This document shows, piece by piece, positions 19,901-27,775 of a stretch of DNA of 64,000 nucleotides (position 1 is its first letter; every line of letters begins with the position of its first letter). Source of the stretch: Anseongella ginsenosidimutans. GTDB lineage: Bacteria > Bacteroidota > Bacteroidia > Sphingobacteriales > Sphingobacteriaceae. The notes under the pieces were generated by a model, which worked only from the letters and a program-made list of their open reading frames with translations, did not search any database and was not told where the DNA came from. Both the position numbers and the translations under genes were made by a program. The DNA lies in contig NZ_CP042432.1 in the NCBI RefSeq assembly GCF_008033235.1, positions 434,001 through 498,000 of the forward strand. The letters run 5' to 3'.

Positions 19901-20464
19901 GGTATAAGGCTCGCGGTGATCTCCTTCCACCCTTTCAGTCAGCACCGTCATATCCGGGTTCAACCGCTGATGCACATAGGTTTCGTCCCAGGTGGTAAAC
20001 TCCGGGATTCCCTGCATGACCGCATGCGCGGTATCCACGATCGTTGCCTTGAACCGGCCGGTCTCATGAGAGGCAAACTGTCCTCCGATAGCTTCTATAT
20101 ACCAGTCCGAATTCTTAAAGCAGCCGGTGGCACAATGAAGCGGGATCAGGCCCTTTCCTCCTTCCACGAAATTCTTCAGCGCGCTTTCCTGGGAAGACGA
20201 GATACTGTCATGGTTCGCGTAGATGATCAGCCCGTCATACTTAGCCAGGTTTTCCTCGTTGAGGTCATCCAGGCTGGTGGTATAGGTCATGTTGATCCCA
20301 TCCTGGAACAACCTGACGGCGAGCCAGGGCGCATACTTATCAGAATGATGGTGTTCACTCTTATGCCCAAGAAAAAGAACTTCCGCCCTGCGGGGCGAAT
20401 TGTCGGTGCAGCTGCTGAAGAACAAGCAACATAGAAGAAAAATACAGGATATCCCTTTCATCAA
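16958..20464 (-). CDS. Giant secreted lipoprotein: ThuA + beta-propeller dehydrogenase + HEAT + LamG-like + azurin-type cupredoxin (copy A)
   Basis: A 1168-residue paralogue of the gene at 5897-9364 with the same five-part layout. The signal region is Cys-rich (IFLLCCLFFSSC) and ends in a lipobox. The ThuA domain is at about 30-240, the dehydrogenase propeller at about 280-650 with KICEDTDGDGKADKF and KDTDGDDKADV, then HEAT-like helices, a LamG-like domain and a cupredoxin. The copper site is MQHNM plus CTFPGHWRGM (C1152, H1157, M1161). No CxxCH is present. The linker before the cupredoxin is Ala/Gly-rich (about 1040-1065). It follows the DUF3823 gene by 32 bp and overlaps the small ThuA gene, so it is expressed with the SusC/D set. 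A role as extracellular sugar dehydrogenase with an attached blue-copper electron carrier is inference. Confidence 0.8.
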   Translation of the reverse strand: MMKGISCIFLLCCLFFSSCTDNSPRRAEVLFLGHKSEHHHSDKYAPWLAVRLFQDGINMTYTTSLDDLNEENLAKYDGLIIYANHDSISSSQESALKNFVEGGKGLIPLHCATGCFKNSDWYIEAIGGQFASHETGRFKATIVDTAHAVMQGIPEFTTWDETYVHQRLNPDMTVLTERVEGDHREPYTWVREQGKGRIFYTAYGHNDSTWTNDGFLDLVTNGVLWALGGQVQEQITALNIPEVSIYDLDTMSDFTRRYLVPEMQKALTPEESMKLVQVPVDFKVELFAAEPDITNPIAMSWDERGRLWIVESVDYPNTFLETDGEANDRIKICEDTDGDGKADKFTVFADSLNIPTSIVFAGGGIIVSQAPHFVFMKDTDGDDKADVRENIITGWGKNDTHAGPSNLVYGFDNKVWGVLGFSGFNGTVDGRHMSFGQGVYRFNPDGSDFEYLASTSNNTWGLGFTEENNVFISTANNTHSAWYSMPQKYMARELPGGRQVQAVQKIDGHYDVHALTPNLRQVDVVGGFTAAAGHHFYTARNYPKEYWNRIAFVSEPTVRLVHSAIIEPDGSGFTEKDGWNLMAGSDEWFGPVQAQVGPDGAVWVADWYNFIIQHNVFVPAQAPSELVLPFTEQPHGQGNAFESPLRDINHGRIYRVVYKEADKPSYPELSVDDPAGLVNALKNDNMFWRMTAQRLLVGSADLSAVQEDLFSLVASQDVDEIGLNSPAVHALWTLHGLGAFEQPGGAALQVAVKALSHPAAGVRKAAVEVLPKNAETAKAVLESGILNDPDLNTRVSAFLAIAALPASEELGREIYQATQDTINANDKWLPSAMLAAAAAHQDGFLSASSGGSAGGQAAGSEASLSRRIASSLSNEEYRLNGRDVLRHPPHVAGKAISVSATVSRRDNKPLEGLILAQGNKTDGYGLFVSDGKLSLVVNQDGKAYTATSSRSLPDRFELVARLDEGGAMSILVNGREVASGKAPSLFTSDLQNPVRTGREPDESAGIADYEGAFDFSGGLQDLSLKFTAGAAKAGDKEAAAAGGEAVIISMGVVPDLMQYNKKAFTVKAGQRVIIEFENNDAMQHNMLIIKPGTLEKVGAAADDLARNPKDTKKQYVPEIPEVMYATDLLNPGEMATLEFTAPEKPGDYPFVCTFPGHWRGMNGIMKVE

Positions 20465-20496
20465 TATGCGGTATATTTATTTTATGATCATTTTGC

Positions 20497-21171
20497 CTAA
20501 CGCAGGCGTACAACTTGTGAATAAATGGCCTGGTCAGCACCTACGGTACGAAGGCCAACACGGGCGAACAAGGGCTTTCCGGCTTTGAATCCCTCGTTTT
20601 CGGAAAGATCCACGGATATTTCCATTGCGCTCCCCACCGTAACGTCTCTCAGATCTTCCCGGGCGCTGTAGGTGATATCGTCTACAAACGAGGTATTGCT
20701 TAGCAGTACCATGGCGTATTCAATCGTTGCATTTTCAACTACCTCGTTCACGGTAAAGGTGGCATTCAGGCTCTCTCCGTCCAGGGAAAGGGACACATCA
20801 GAAAGCGTGAAATAAGGCGTAACTTCCAGCGCTACCTCCGTACTTCCGCTCACGTTTACTACCGTTGTATCGCGGTCATTGACCCAGGGCCCGTTATTAT
20901 CCCGGGTAACCAGTTTATACTGGCCGTCAAACAAGGTCGCTTCAAACGAACCATCCTGAGCCACATAGACTGGTATGGGTGCGCGCAGCTCGTATCCGTC
21001 CTGGTACAACTGCAACTGCACGGCTTCGCCCGTGCCGCGAAGGCCTAAAGGTTCCCCGTTATACGTGATCTGTCCCAATAATTTAGACTTAGGTTCAGCA
21101 TAATTGTCAAGTCCGCAGCCGCCTGCAACCAGCAGAGACAGCCCCAGCGTCGCTAATATAAATCGTTTCAT
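20497..21171 (-). CDS. DUF3823 SusD-accessory lipoprotein
   Basis: The 224-residue lipoprotein (lipobox AGGC, Cys19) begins its mature part with GLDNYAEPKSKLLGQITYNG, characteristic of DUF3823 proteins encoded right after SusD. QLQLYQDGYELRAPIPVYV and FDGQYKLVTRDNNGPWV are also family-typical. The fold is expected to be a carboxypeptidase-regulatory-like beta-sandwich followed by a second sandwich. It is probably a surface glycan-binding or SusCD-associated subunit. It follows SusD by 11 bp. Confidence 0.9.
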   Translation of the reverse strand: MKRFILATLGLSLLVAGGCGLDNYAEPKSKLLGQITYNGEPLGLRGTGEAVQLQLYQDGYELRAPIPVYVAQDGSFEATLFDGQYKLVTRDNNGPWVNDRDTTVVNVSGSTEVALEVTPYFTLSDVSLSLDGESLNATFTVNEVVENATIEYAMVLLSNTSFVDDITYSAREDLRDVTVGSAMEISVDLSENEGFKAGKPLFARVGLRTVGADQAIYSQVVRLR

Positions 21172-21182
21172 CGTATTTAAGC

Positions 21183-23030
21183 TTATTGATATGGATTTCT
21201 TACCAATTTTGGATTATTATTTATCCAAGCCTGGTCAATGAAGTTATAATAATTCCTCATCTGGAAATTCCGCGGGTGAGGGGAATTGGTAAAGGGCTGC
21301 TTGTCAAATACCCATTGGCCGTCATTGGGAGTGCCTGGGGCTACCACCAGGTACGGGAATAAAGCATACTGCTGCGCGGTAGGGCTGTTCTGTACACCAT
21401 TCCAAACCTCGTGGGCCAGCCGCCACCTCTTCAGATCCCAGTAGCGATGGTCCTCGAATGCAAATTCAACCCGGTATTCCCGGACGATGTCTTCAAAGGT
21501 GATTGTTTGCAATTCCTGGATACCGGCCCGTTCGCGGATTTGGTTGATGTAGTTCAATGCATCGGCGGTTTGTCCCAGTTCGAACGAAGCCTCGCAGGCG
21601 ATCATTAAAGCCTCGGCATACCGGAAGCGGGGAAACCACATATCGCTGTTCCTTCCGCGGGTGGATGCACCCCTGGTTTCGTCCATGAATTTGCGGAAAA
21701 AGAAGCCGGTCTTATTGATAAATTGTTGATTCGAGGTAACTGGCCCGTTCACCGAAGTCAGCAGCCGGCCATCATCATCGGTTTCCCCCGGCTGCCCGGT
21801 TCTGGTTCTCCAGGTACCGTTTTCCAGGTATTTCTGGCCCGCCTGCAATACAACCGGGCTCCCTTTGAACACCGCGCCGGGATAAATCACCGATCCCCAT
21901 AACCGCGCATCCTTGTTCGCGAAAGCGTCTTCAGGACTGTCATAGAAGATATAATTCCCCTGGGCGTCCCTGGTGCGAATGCTTCCGTCCCGGTTATCGG
22001 TATACTCAAAGTCTTCCACCAGGTTGAGGATCGGACCGGCGTAGGCCCGATCGATATCCTCGGCATGGGAGGCCGGAATATTCTCCCTTGTAAAGCCCAC
22101 CGTCTGTCCGGGATATTTATAATCCCGGGCCCAGATCACTTCGTTATTACTGTTCTTCACACTGGTGGCCTCGTAAAAACTGCGTCCCAGATCATCCGGA
22201 TTGGTCATATTCAGCCTGTAGACGCCGCTGTTGATGACTTCTTCCGCCGCTTCCAGGGCCTGTTGATAATAGCCTTCGGCGCGATCGGCCGGAATGCCTA
22301 CTTCCCCGCCCGGCGTGCTGATCGGGTTGGGCATTTTGTTATTATAGTTAGCAATTGAACCTGCATAAACGGCGGCTCGTGCCTTGAGCATCTGAGCGGC
22401 CCATTTGGTAGCTCTTGCGGCATTGACAGAAGGTTCTTCCGGCAGATACTCCGTAACCGCTTCGCATTCGGCGATGATATAATCGTAGAGTTCCGCTTCC
22501 GTGGACCGGGGATATTGCAAGGCGGTAATATCCGTGGTGGTACCGTTGAATTCAAACACTTCGTCGCCCACGATAGGCATTCCTCCCATTCCCCGAACCA
22601 TATTGAAATACAACCATGCCCGGAGAAACCGTAGTTCCCCTTCGTAGGCCAGCCTTGCCTCTTCACCGATAACCGTTGTGGTGCGCAACCCTTCCAGGAA
22701 CTGGTTCATATTCCGGATCAGCGTATAATCGTAAACGCGCCATAATTCGTTGCTGTAGTCCTGGATATTATCGGGCCCGCTGTCGGACTTTCCCGCCTCA
22801 TCCAGAATGGTATAAGAATAGGAATCGCTTATGTTCTGCGCCCAGGTAACCCTGCCGTAAAAATTGGCCAGGACGGATTTGATCATCCCTTCATCTTCAA
22901 AAACCTGTTCTTCATCGATGATCGCATCCGGCTCCTGCTCAAGGAAATCCGAACAAGCGCTGAAGAAGGATATAAACCCGATCAGCACCGTAGTACGTAT
23001 TATTGATATATGCTTTTTCATAAAATTCAT
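21183..23030 (-). CDS. SusD/RagB family nutrient-binding outer-membrane lipoprotein
   Basis: This is the lid component that captures oligosaccharide and delivers it to SusC. The 615-residue protein has a lipobox FSAC followed by SDFLEQEPDAIIDEEQVF, tetratricopeptide-like helices, and a typical C-terminal half with RYAEALMIACEASFELGQ and a final YWDLKRW region. MNFMKKHIS offers two possible starts; MKKHIS (three codons in) is as likely. The gene is between SusC (18 bp upstream) and DUF3823 (11 bp downstream). Confidence 0.95.
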   Translation of the reverse strand: MNFMKKHISIIRTTVLIGFISFFSACSDFLEQEPDAIIDEEQVFEDEGMIKSVLANFYGRVTWAQNISDSYSYTILDEAGKSDSGPDNIQDYSNELWRVYDYTLIRNMNQFLEGLRTTTVIGEEARLAYEGELRFLRAWLYFNMVRGMGGMPIVGDEVFEFNGTTTDITALQYPRSTEAELYDYIIAECEAVTEYLPEEPSVNAARATKWAAQMLKARAAVYAGSIANYNNKMPNPISTPGGEVGIPADRAEGYYQQALEAAEEVINSGVYRLNMTNPDDLGRSFYEATSVKNSNNEVIWARDYKYPGQTVGFTRENIPASHAEDIDRAYAGPILNLVEDFEYTDNRDGSIRTRDAQGNYIFYDSPEDAFANKDARLWGSVIYPGAVFKGSPVVLQAGQKYLENGTWRTRTGQPGETDDDGRLLTSVNGPVTSNQQFINKTGFFFRKFMDETRGASTRGRNSDMWFPRFRYAEALMIACEASFELGQTADALNYINQIRERAGIQELQTITFEDIVREYRVEFAFEDHRYWDLKRWRLAHEVWNGVQNSPTAQQYALFPYLVVAPGTPNDGQWVFDKQPFTNSPHPRNFQMRNYYNFIDQAWINNNPKLVRNPYQ

Positions 23031-23048
23031 TTTTTATCTCCCGGATTC

Positions 23049-26000
23049 TTAGAATTGTACGTTTAGCCCGAAGTTCATGATCCTGATGGTCGGATACCCC
23101 AGCCCGTTGGTAGCATCTCCCTCCGGATCAACTCCCTCCAGGTTAGAGATGGTGAATAAGTTCTGGCCGGCCAGGTAGAACCGGACGTTGGAAAGTGACA
23201 AGGGAGTTAACAATTTCTGGGGAAGCGAGTACCCGAGTTCCAGGTTACGCAGCTTGATATAACGCACATTGGTTTTCCAGAACGTACTGTTCCAGTAATT
23301 GCTGTGGGAGCTGTTTCCGATCAGCAGCATGGGATAGTCACCCGGAATAAGTTCGCTGTTAGGGTCCCAGATATCGGAAAGCCGCCAGGCGTTCTCCATG
23401 TAGTACTGCGGGTTATTTCCGCCGTCATGGAAGGGATTGCGCTGTTCCCACTCCTGGTAGAAGGTGAACATACCTCCACCGGTCAGGTCAAAAGACAGGT
23501 CAAAACCTTTCCAGCCGAAGCCAAAGTTCAAACCGAAGTTCAGCGCCGGAGTTTCGTTCTGCCGGTAGCCGATAGGCCGTTCATCCATGCCGTTGATCAC
23601 TCCGTCTCCGTTCTGGTCCACGTATTTTATGTCGCCGGGACGCAGCGTTTTATTCCCCTGCCGGTCATTATCGATCTCCCAGCTGGCTATTTCCTCCCAG
23701 CTGCTGAATTGCCCGTCCGCCTCCAGGCCCCAGTTCAGGTAGCCGTAGCGCTGAACAAGCGAATTCCGGTACTCATCCCAGGAATTACTGAAACGGGGTT
23801 TATACTGCTCCCAGTCATAAAAACGGGAGTAGGTCACGTTTCCGCCAATGGAATAGGTCAGGTCGCCCGCTTTGTCGTTCCAGATAACCGAGGCGTCATA
23901 GCCTTTGTGCGCATCTGAATTCAGGTTTTCGTTCGGAAGCCCGAATCCCACCTCGGAAGGAATCAGGATATCATAACGGGCGGCTGGCAGGCCGGTACGT
24001 TTACGCTGGAAGTAATCCACGGTAACCGTCAGGCGGCTGTTCAGGAAGCTTGCGTCTATCCCCACGTCAAAGATCCTGGCCTTTATCCAGGAAAGCGTAT
24101 TTACCGGCAGGCCTCTGGGAACGGTTCCCACCACGTACTCTCCGTCAATAACGGCGCCGCTCACATTATAATCATAGCCGCCCAGGTAGTCGAAAGGCGA
24201 ATAGATAGGATCTCCGTCGATTTCTCCAAGATCATCATCACCCAGCAAGCCATAGGACGCGCGCAGCTTCAGGTCATTAAAGACATTGGAGATGCTTCCG
24301 TCTTTCCAGAAACTTTCTTCGGAAATCCTCCATCCAGCGGAAGCCGAAGGGAAGAAGCCCCAACGGTCACCGGGAGGAAATTTCCAGGAGCCGTCATACC
24401 TCGCGGAAAGCTCCACCAGGTATTTATTGGCATAATCGTAATTGATCCGCCCTACGAATCCCAGCCGGGCCTGTGTTCTGTCTCCAAAGTCGTCGTAGGT
24501 ATCTAGGGTTTCAAAGTGGATCAGGTCAAGCGCGTTGGCGGCGGGAATGGAATGCACCCAGGTACGGGGCTCATCGCGTTTTATGGTTTCCATTCCGCCG
24601 ATAACCGTCAGGTTATGATCCGCTATATTTTTAGTATAAGCCAGCTGCAGATTGGAAGTCAGCTCTTCCACGTGCCGCATATCCCGTTCCCGCCAGGGAT
24701 TGTTGTTTTCAAAGATCACCGGATAGGTATCGGTGTCTTCATCATACCCGTATAATTTATAGGTATATTCATGATTGTCCATCTTCCGGTTAGCGTAGTA
24801 ATAACTTACCAACCCTTTGGCGGTCAGACCATCCATGATCTCGTATTCCGCGTTGAAATTCAACTGGCCCACGCGCCAGGTATCCTCCAATTTACCCGAA
24901 AGCTCGTAATTCAGCCAGGCAAAATTCGTCCCCGGGTCGGTCGAGGTCAGGGTGGGATAATCAGGGTTGTCATTGGCAAATGGCCGGACGGTGGGCAGGT
25001 TCCGGTATGTTGCAAAACGGGGCAGCCAAAGGTCATCGCCGCCGGGGACGCCGGGGTTTACCCGCTTTTCAACACGGCCGTTAAGGCCCGCGCCTACCTT
25101 AAACCGTTCTGAAATGTTCGCTTCTACGTTCATCTGCACATTGGTCCTGGTGAACCCGCCATAGTTTACAATATTCGCCTCCTGATCCAGGTGTCCGACG
25201 CTGAAGTAGTAATTGATATTTTCCGATCCGCCCGATGCACTGGCGTTTACATTATACTGAGGTGCAGTTTCCCAGATATAATCGTACCAGTCAAAAGGAA
25301 CATATCCCTTTTCCGTGCCCTGCCGCCACTTTTCGAGGTCTTCCTTCGAATAGGTATAATTGCTGGCTCCCTGCACCGTTTCCGATTGAATGAAACTTCG
25401 TATATAAGTGAGCGCATCTGCCGGTTTAGGAAAGGCGGACAAGTCCTGTAAGCCATAATTGGCCGTAATACTTACCGTGTTCTTGGAATTGCGCCTTCCC
25501 TTTTTTGTAGTTACCACGATAACGCCGTTTGCAGCGCGGACCCCGTAGATAGATGCGGAAGCATCCTTCAGTACGGAAATAGAGGCGATGTCAGCTGGAT
25601 TCAGGTTATTGAACTGACCGGCATCCTTCTGCACCCCGTCGATTACATAGAGAGGATCACCCATGTTCCGTATCTGAAGCGCCGTACTCGCACCCGGACG
25701 GCCATCGGTTTGCCGCGAATTCAATCCGGGAATCTTTCCAACCAGGGCGCCTGAAGTGGTTGAGGATAATGAACGACTGATATCCTCCGCGCCAATGGTT
25801 GATATGGCACTGGTGAGGGATTCCTTTTTCTGCGATAAACCGAAGCCGGTAACAACGACCTGTTCCAGGGATTCGGCATCCGTTTCAAGGGCGACGTTCA
25901 GTTCGCTGCGTCCGTTTACCGCTTGTTCCAGGGTTTGAAACCCAAGAAATGTGAACACCAGTATCGCGTCTTCGGGAACATTCTGTAGCTGATAACGGCC

Positions 26001-26603
26001 ATTCATATCTGTGGAAGCGCCGTTCTGAGTACCTTTTACCAACACGCTTACCCCGGGCAGGGCGGTACTGTCGCTTGCCGAAGTAACCGTTCCGGTAACA
26101 CTGTTCTGCTGATAATAGTCAGCGGCTTGCAAGCGGCCGGAGCTAAAATCAGGATTTGTTCCGGAAATCCCCTTTGAACCGCCAATATCGCTGATGATCT
26201 TCCGGAACTTAACCGCGCTGATTTTTTCTTCCTTTTTGCCTGGAATGATCACATACAGGTTATCTCCGGCCGTTTTATACACCAAGCCGTGCTGTCTTAA
26301 CAGCTCGTTCAGGTCCTTTTCAAAGCCGCCCGTGCCGGAAACAGCATTTCCGTCAACACGAAGGCCTTCTATCAGCTCCGTTTTATAAAAGAAACTCACC
26401 TTGTACCGCTCCTGGAGTTCGGCGAGCGCCTTTTCAAGGGTTTTGATCCCGTATCTCTGATCCCTGGGCTCCCCGGGCGGGACGGTGGAAGCCGCTGCTA
26501 AAATCTGGCTGAATGCAGGCGCAGAAGCGCAACATGCCAGTACTAGCAACATTCCGTAATAATACAATTTTCGACTCATAGCGATTAGGGTTTTATTTAA
26601 CAT
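23049..26603 (-). CDS. SusC/RagA TonB-dependent transporter with N-terminal STN domain
   Basis: Outer-membrane TonB-dependent importer of about 1184 residues. After the signal peptide (YYYGMLLVLACCASAPAFSQ) comes an STN domain with ALAELQERYKVSFFYKTEL, the part that signals to FecR. A carboxypeptidase-like beta-sandwich follows (SVTGTVTSASDSTALPGVSV), then a plug domain with VVTGFGLSQKKESLTSAIS and VLKDASASIYGVRAANGVI, and a C-terminal barrel ending in a hydrophobic-aromatic strand (IMNFGLNVQF). I choose the ATG at 26603 (MLNKTLIAMSRK), which overlaps the fecR stop by 11 nt; the ATG at 26579 (MSRKLYYYG) is the other reasonable start. Confidence 0.95.
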   Translation of the reverse strand: MLNKTLIAMSRKLYYYGMLLVLACCASAPAFSQILAAASTVPPGEPRDQRYGIKTLEKALAELQERYKVSFFYKTELIEGLRVDGNAVSGTGGFEKDLNELLRQHGLVYKTAGDNLYVIIPGKKEEKISAVKFRKIISDIGGSKGISGTNPDFSSGRLQAADYYQQNSVTGTVTSASDSTALPGVSVLVKGTQNGASTDMNGRYQLQNVPEDAILVFTFLGFQTLEQAVNGRSELNVALETDAESLEQVVVTGFGLSQKKESLTSAISTIGAEDISRSLSSTTSGALVGKIPGLNSRQTDGRPGASTALQIRNMGDPLYVIDGVQKDAGQFNNLNPADIASISVLKDASASIYGVRAANGVIVVTTKKGRRNSKNTVSITANYGLQDLSAFPKPADALTYIRSFIQSETVQGASNYTYSKEDLEKWRQGTEKGYVPFDWYDYIWETAPQYNVNASASGGSENINYYFSVGHLDQEANIVNYGGFTRTNVQMNVEANISERFKVGAGLNGRVEKRVNPGVPGGDDLWLPRFATYRNLPTVRPFANDNPDYPTLTSTDPGTNFAWLNYELSGKLEDTWRVGQLNFNAEYEIMDGLTAKGLVSYYYANRKMDNHEYTYKLYGYDEDTDTYPVIFENNNPWRERDMRHVEELTSNLQLAYTKNIADHNLTVIGGMETIKRDEPRTWVHSIPAANALDLIHFETLDTYDDFGDRTQARLGFVGRINYDYANKYLVELSARYDGSWKFPPGDRWGFFPSASAGWRISEESFWKDGSISNVFNDLKLRASYGLLGDDDLGEIDGDPIYSPFDYLGGYDYNVSGAVIDGEYVVGTVPRGLPVNTLSWIKARIFDVGIDASFLNSRLTVTVDYFQRKRTGLPAARYDILIPSEVGFGLPNENLNSDAHKGYDASVIWNDKAGDLTYSIGGNVTYSRFYDWEQYKPRFSNSWDEYRNSLVQRYGYLNWGLEADGQFSSWEEIASWEIDNDRQGNKTLRPGDIKYVDQNGDGVINGMDERPIGYRQNETPALNFGLNFGFGWKGFDLSFDLTGGGMFTFYQEWEQRNPFHDGGNNPQYYMENAWRLSDIWDPNSELIPGDYPMLLIGNSSHSNYWNSTFWKTNVRYIKLRNLELGYSLPQKLLTPLSLSNVRFYLAGQNLFTISNLEGVDPEGDATNGLGYPTIRIMNFGLNVQF

Positions 26604-27615
26604 TGAATGTGACGTTATTACCATTGGTCTTAATACTCAGGTTAAAAGAAAGGGCCAAAGCTTTCAGCAAGGCTTCCACATTTTCACTGGGAACGGCCCC
26701 GGAAAATCGTTCGTTGTATAAAGCTGTATCAGGAACAGTCACAGATAAACCATAGGTTTCTTCCAGGAGGAGGGCAATTTCCCTGAAACTTGTGTTATCC
26801 AATACTACTTTTCCGGTGATCCAGGAAGTGTATAGCTCAGGGTTTACATCCCGCTTTTCATATTTCAGATTTTCATCTAACTCCACCAATTCTCCCGGCC
26901 GCATATCCACCTGCCTGGGCGTTTCGTTGTCTTTTCGTATGTTCAGCTTTACCTTTCCCGAATTGAGGACAACTCTTGTTGCATGCGGGCGGTCGTATAC
27001 ATTAAACTCCGTCCCCAGAACTTCTACATCCAGCTGCTCCGAAGAATGCACCACAAGTTTCCGGTCATCGTGCGTATGCCTGACCGAGAAGAAGGCTTCC
27101 CCTTCTATCCAGACTTCCCTCACGCCCTGATCCCATTCCCGGCCAAAACTGATTTGCGAGTTCCCGTTTAAAACGACGGTCGAGCTGTCGGGAAGAACGA
27201 TGGTTGCTATCTCGCCGTAAACAGTAGCATGGGTGACCATCGGTTTATAAATCAACAACCGGTAAGCGGCTCCCGCCAGCAACAGGATACCCGCGAACGC
27301 GGCAGCTATTCCCCAGAAAAAACGTCCTGTTGACCTGGCCCTGGCTTGCGGAATAGTTGCCGTCAACGGCATTGAAGGACCGCCGTTCGCTATCTGTTCA
27401 AAGATTCTCCGGCGTATGCCTTCGGATATTTCCGGATCGATCCGGCTTCCTGAGCTGGCTGTCTGTTGAAATTCCTGGGTGATAAGGGGATAAATTAACG
27501 ATTTAGCGTTTTCATGTAATTTCAGATAGGCCAATACCTGTTCAATCTCTTCCGGGCTGCACCGGTTAGCTATGAACTTTCTGAAAAGCGCTTCCTTGTC
27601 GTTTTCTTTTTCCAC
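26593..27615 (-). CDS. FecR-family anti-sigma factor
   Basis: An inner-membrane anti-sigma factor that relays a signal from the STN domain of SusC to an ECF sigma factor. The N-terminal cytoplasmic part reads ALFRKFIANRCSPEEIEQVL. One transmembrane helix lies around FFWGIAAAFAGILLLAGAAY. The periplasmic FecR domain follows with ATVYGEIATIVLPDSSTVVL and a C-terminal DUF4974-like segment. I prefer a GTG start at 27615 giving MEKENDKEALF; the reading frame is open to an ATG at 27672, but that extension is Cys/Arg-rich and unlike the family. No sigma factor gene adjoins it: the gene upstream is a GH43. The nearest ECF sigma gene on this strand starts at 38638. Confidence 0.92.
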   Translation of the reverse strand: MEKENDKEALFRKFIANRCSPEEIEQVLAYLKLHENAKSLIYPLITQEFQQTASSGSRIDPEISEGIRRRIFEQIANGGPSMPLTATIPQARARSTGRFFWGIAAAFAGILLLAGAAYRLLIYKPMVTHATVYGEIATIVLPDSSTVVLNGNSQISFGREWDQGVREVWIEGEAFFSVRHTHDDRKLVVHSSEQLDVEVLGTEFNVYDRPHATRVVLNSGKVKLNIRKDNETPRQVDMRPGELVELDENLKYEKRDVNPELYTSWITGKVVLDNTSFREIALLLEETYGLSVTVPDTALYNERFSGAVPSENVEALLKALALSFNLSIKTNGNNVTFNVK

Positions 27616-27775
27616 CGTTATAAAGGTTAGCCTGGCAGCGGGGCACATTACCCTGCGTACAACTATATACAACGGGAAGCGTTGGGAGGTCTGCTCCTGC
27701 TGAAAAATTTCCGCTTTTATTTAAAAGTCCGCGTAAGGGGCATCTGAAATGATCTCGACACTGGTATTGCGATCA

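Noticed and set aside
5897-20464. c-type haem motif in the two giant dehydrogenase-like proteins
   Set aside because: I looked for CxxCH in both and found none; the C-terminal redox module is a cupredoxin instead.
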